Source: Nostoc sp. LEGE 06077 | Lineage (GTDB): Bacteria > Cyanobacteriota > Cyanobacteriia > Cyanobacteriales > Nostocaceae | Assembly (NCBI RefSeq): GCF_015207705.1 | Contig: NZ_JADEWI010000075.1 | Location: forward strand, 1-32,015 | Reading direction: 5' to 3' | DNA length: 32,015 nt | In this document: one piece after another, positions 31,554 through 32,015 of the stretch | Layout: each line of letters starts with the position of its first letter | Numbering within the stretch: the first letter of the stretch is position 1 | Position numbers and translations under genes: made by a program | The notes under the pieces: generated by a model | Told to the model about the DNA's origin: nothing | Seen by the model: only the letters and a program-made list of their open reading frames with translations | Database searches by the model: none

Positions 31554-31581
31554 GAAAACTCTAATCATTCAAAACTTTACC

Positions 31582-31797
31582 ATGACAGAACATCGACCGT
31601 TAACACCCAAAGAACAAAAAGTTGTTGATGAATTTGAAACCGCCCGTCCCGGTTTGGGAGCGATCGCCGAAAGCAACATCCGCAACAATCATGTAACCGG
31701 TTGGGCTGACATCATTGCAGACACACCAGAAGAAGAATTAGTAGTGCGTGATGATTTCCGTTCAAATTCCATGTACAAGAGGTTGAGTGATGGATAA
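31582..31797 (+). CDS. small early-operon protein, 71 aa
   Basis: A 71-residue acidic protein (MTEHRPLTPKEQKVVDEFET, then ARPGLGAIAESNIRNNHVTG and ADIIADTPEEELVVRDDFRS). It begins at an ATG behind the hairpin; an upstream in-frame region up to 31474 overlaps the previous gene and is not needed. Two predicted helices and an acidic tail are all that is visible. Its end overlaps the start of the next gene by 8 bases. Function unknown. Confidence 0.65.
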   Translation: MTEHRPLTPKEQKVVDEFETARPGLGAIAESNIRNNHVTGWADIIADTPEEELVVRDDFRSNSMYKRLSDG

Positions 31798-31930
31798 CCT
31801 TACCACTTGCGAATCGGAAATTAAGGATAGTATTACTTCCAGCCTAGAACCCATGCCGGAAGCTGTACCCCAAGCACCCGAAAATTCAATTTACAACTTC
31901 AATGTAATTCTTGATCAGGAGGGGGAATGA
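31790..31930 (+). CDS. small early-operon protein, 46 aa
   Basis: A 46-residue acidic protein (MDNLTTCESEIKDSITSSLE, then PMPEAVPQAPENSIYNF and a short end). It starts inside the end of the previous gene (8-base overlap, different frame) and its TGA overlaps the next ATG (ATGA). Its end carries the AGGAGG ribosome binding site of the next gene. This overlap chain supports real translation of such a short protein, but no function can be given. Confidence 0.6.
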   Translation: MDNLTTCESEIKDSITSSLEPMPEAVPQAPENSIYNFNVILDQEGE

Positions 31931-32015
31931 ACCAACTGTTAATTCTCCTGTTGACTTTGCTATCTCTAACATTTGCGATCGCAGCAATTTACAAACAGGA
32001 AGCCAGTCAGCCTTG
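31927..32015 (+). CDS. membrane-anchored protein, partial (cut by window end)
   Basis: Starts MNQLLILLLTLLSLTFAIAA then IYKQEASQP and runs off the window. The first 20 residues are a hydrophobic helix, a membrane anchor or signal. The ATG follows AGGAGGGGG at ideal distance, the best ribosome binding site of this operon, so it is probably translated well. It is the last visible gene of the early plus-strand chain. Confidence 0.65.
   Translation, partial: MNQLLILLLTLLSLTFAIAAIYKQEASQP

Larger units (their letters stand above)
21225..32015. mobile_element. prophage-like element (left part; continues past the window)
   Basis: The genes from 21225 rightward differ in style from the chromosome before it: small, overlapping genes, tail-fibre type proteins, a tyrosine recombinase, an XRE repressor with divergent operators and a row of tiny early-type genes. 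This is the plan of a temperate phage or phage-derived element. No capsid, portal, terminase or tape-measure gene is seen, so either these lie beyond the right end, or the element is defective or a specialised derivative. I found no direct repeats that could be att sites; the left edge is placed between 21068 and 21225. Confidence 0.65.

Noticed and set aside
1-32015. CRISPR arrays, tRNA or rRNA genes, insertion sequences
   Set aside because: No regularly spaced direct repeats, no cloverleaf-type sequence and no transposase with terminal repeats was found by eye; the Rpn-like gene has no transposon ends.

Overview
The window is a chromosomal segment of a cyanobacterium, most likely filamentous and heterocyst-forming (Nostocales type). 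This rests on many GCGATCGC (HIP1) octamers, low GC, cyanobacterial gene families (two-domain KaiB-like protein, cyanobacterial GlgA, a PilT with a proline-rich N-terminus, PEP-CTERM protein) and AACGCAGAGG-type intergenic repeats.

Bases 1-8600 hold housekeeping and small accessory genes: a tiny ribbon-helix-helix protein missed by length cut-offs, a peroxiredoxin-like protein, an LprI-like lipoprotein/periplasmic protein, hemC (tetrapyrrole synthesis), glgA (glycogen synthesis), an Rpn-type nuclease-like protein, a hypothetical, wecB (UDP-GlcNAc 2-epimerase) and a small membrane protein. Bases 9200-11411 hold pilT (pilus retraction ATPase) followed by a two-domain KaiB-like gene. Bases 11820-16890 hold a high-affinity phosphate uptake operon pstSCAB, preceded by a divergent sulfate-binding-protein homologue and closed by a strong terminator. 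Bases 16978-19109 hold three minus-strand genes: a deacetylase-family enzyme, a small conserved protein and a SirB1/TPR protein. Bases 19937-21067 hold a secreted PEP-CTERM protein and, in the same frame directly behind it, the decayed C-terminus of a second PEP-CTERM protein.

From about 21.2 kb to the window end lies a prophage-like or phage-derived element. A tightly coupled minus-strand operon of eleven genes (27883 down to 21225) encodes a tail-fibre/adhesion type cassette, including a 777-residue protein with a long Pro-Thr tract, two tandem paralogous small proteins, a gp53-like tail-fibre tip, a tail-fibre-assembly-like protein and a membrane protein. No capsid, portal or terminase gene is seen. 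Upstream is a minimal tyrosine recombinase (+) with a 51-residue partner gene, closed by two terminator hairpins built from HIP1-like sequences. Then come minus-strand control genes: two small unknowns, a winged-helix-like replication-type protein and an XRE repressor.

The most striking part is the switch at 30.8-31.2 kb. The XRE gene diverges from a near-consensus plus-strand promoter flanked and overlapped by two TCTAGACA-type palindromes centred 40 bp apart. The predicted transcript starts directly into two mutually exclusive hairpins (an attenuator), then into about 190 nt of consecutive hairpins, and then into a chain of tiny overlapping genes that runs off the window. This regulated, RNA-rich early operon is the best candidate here for something undescribed.
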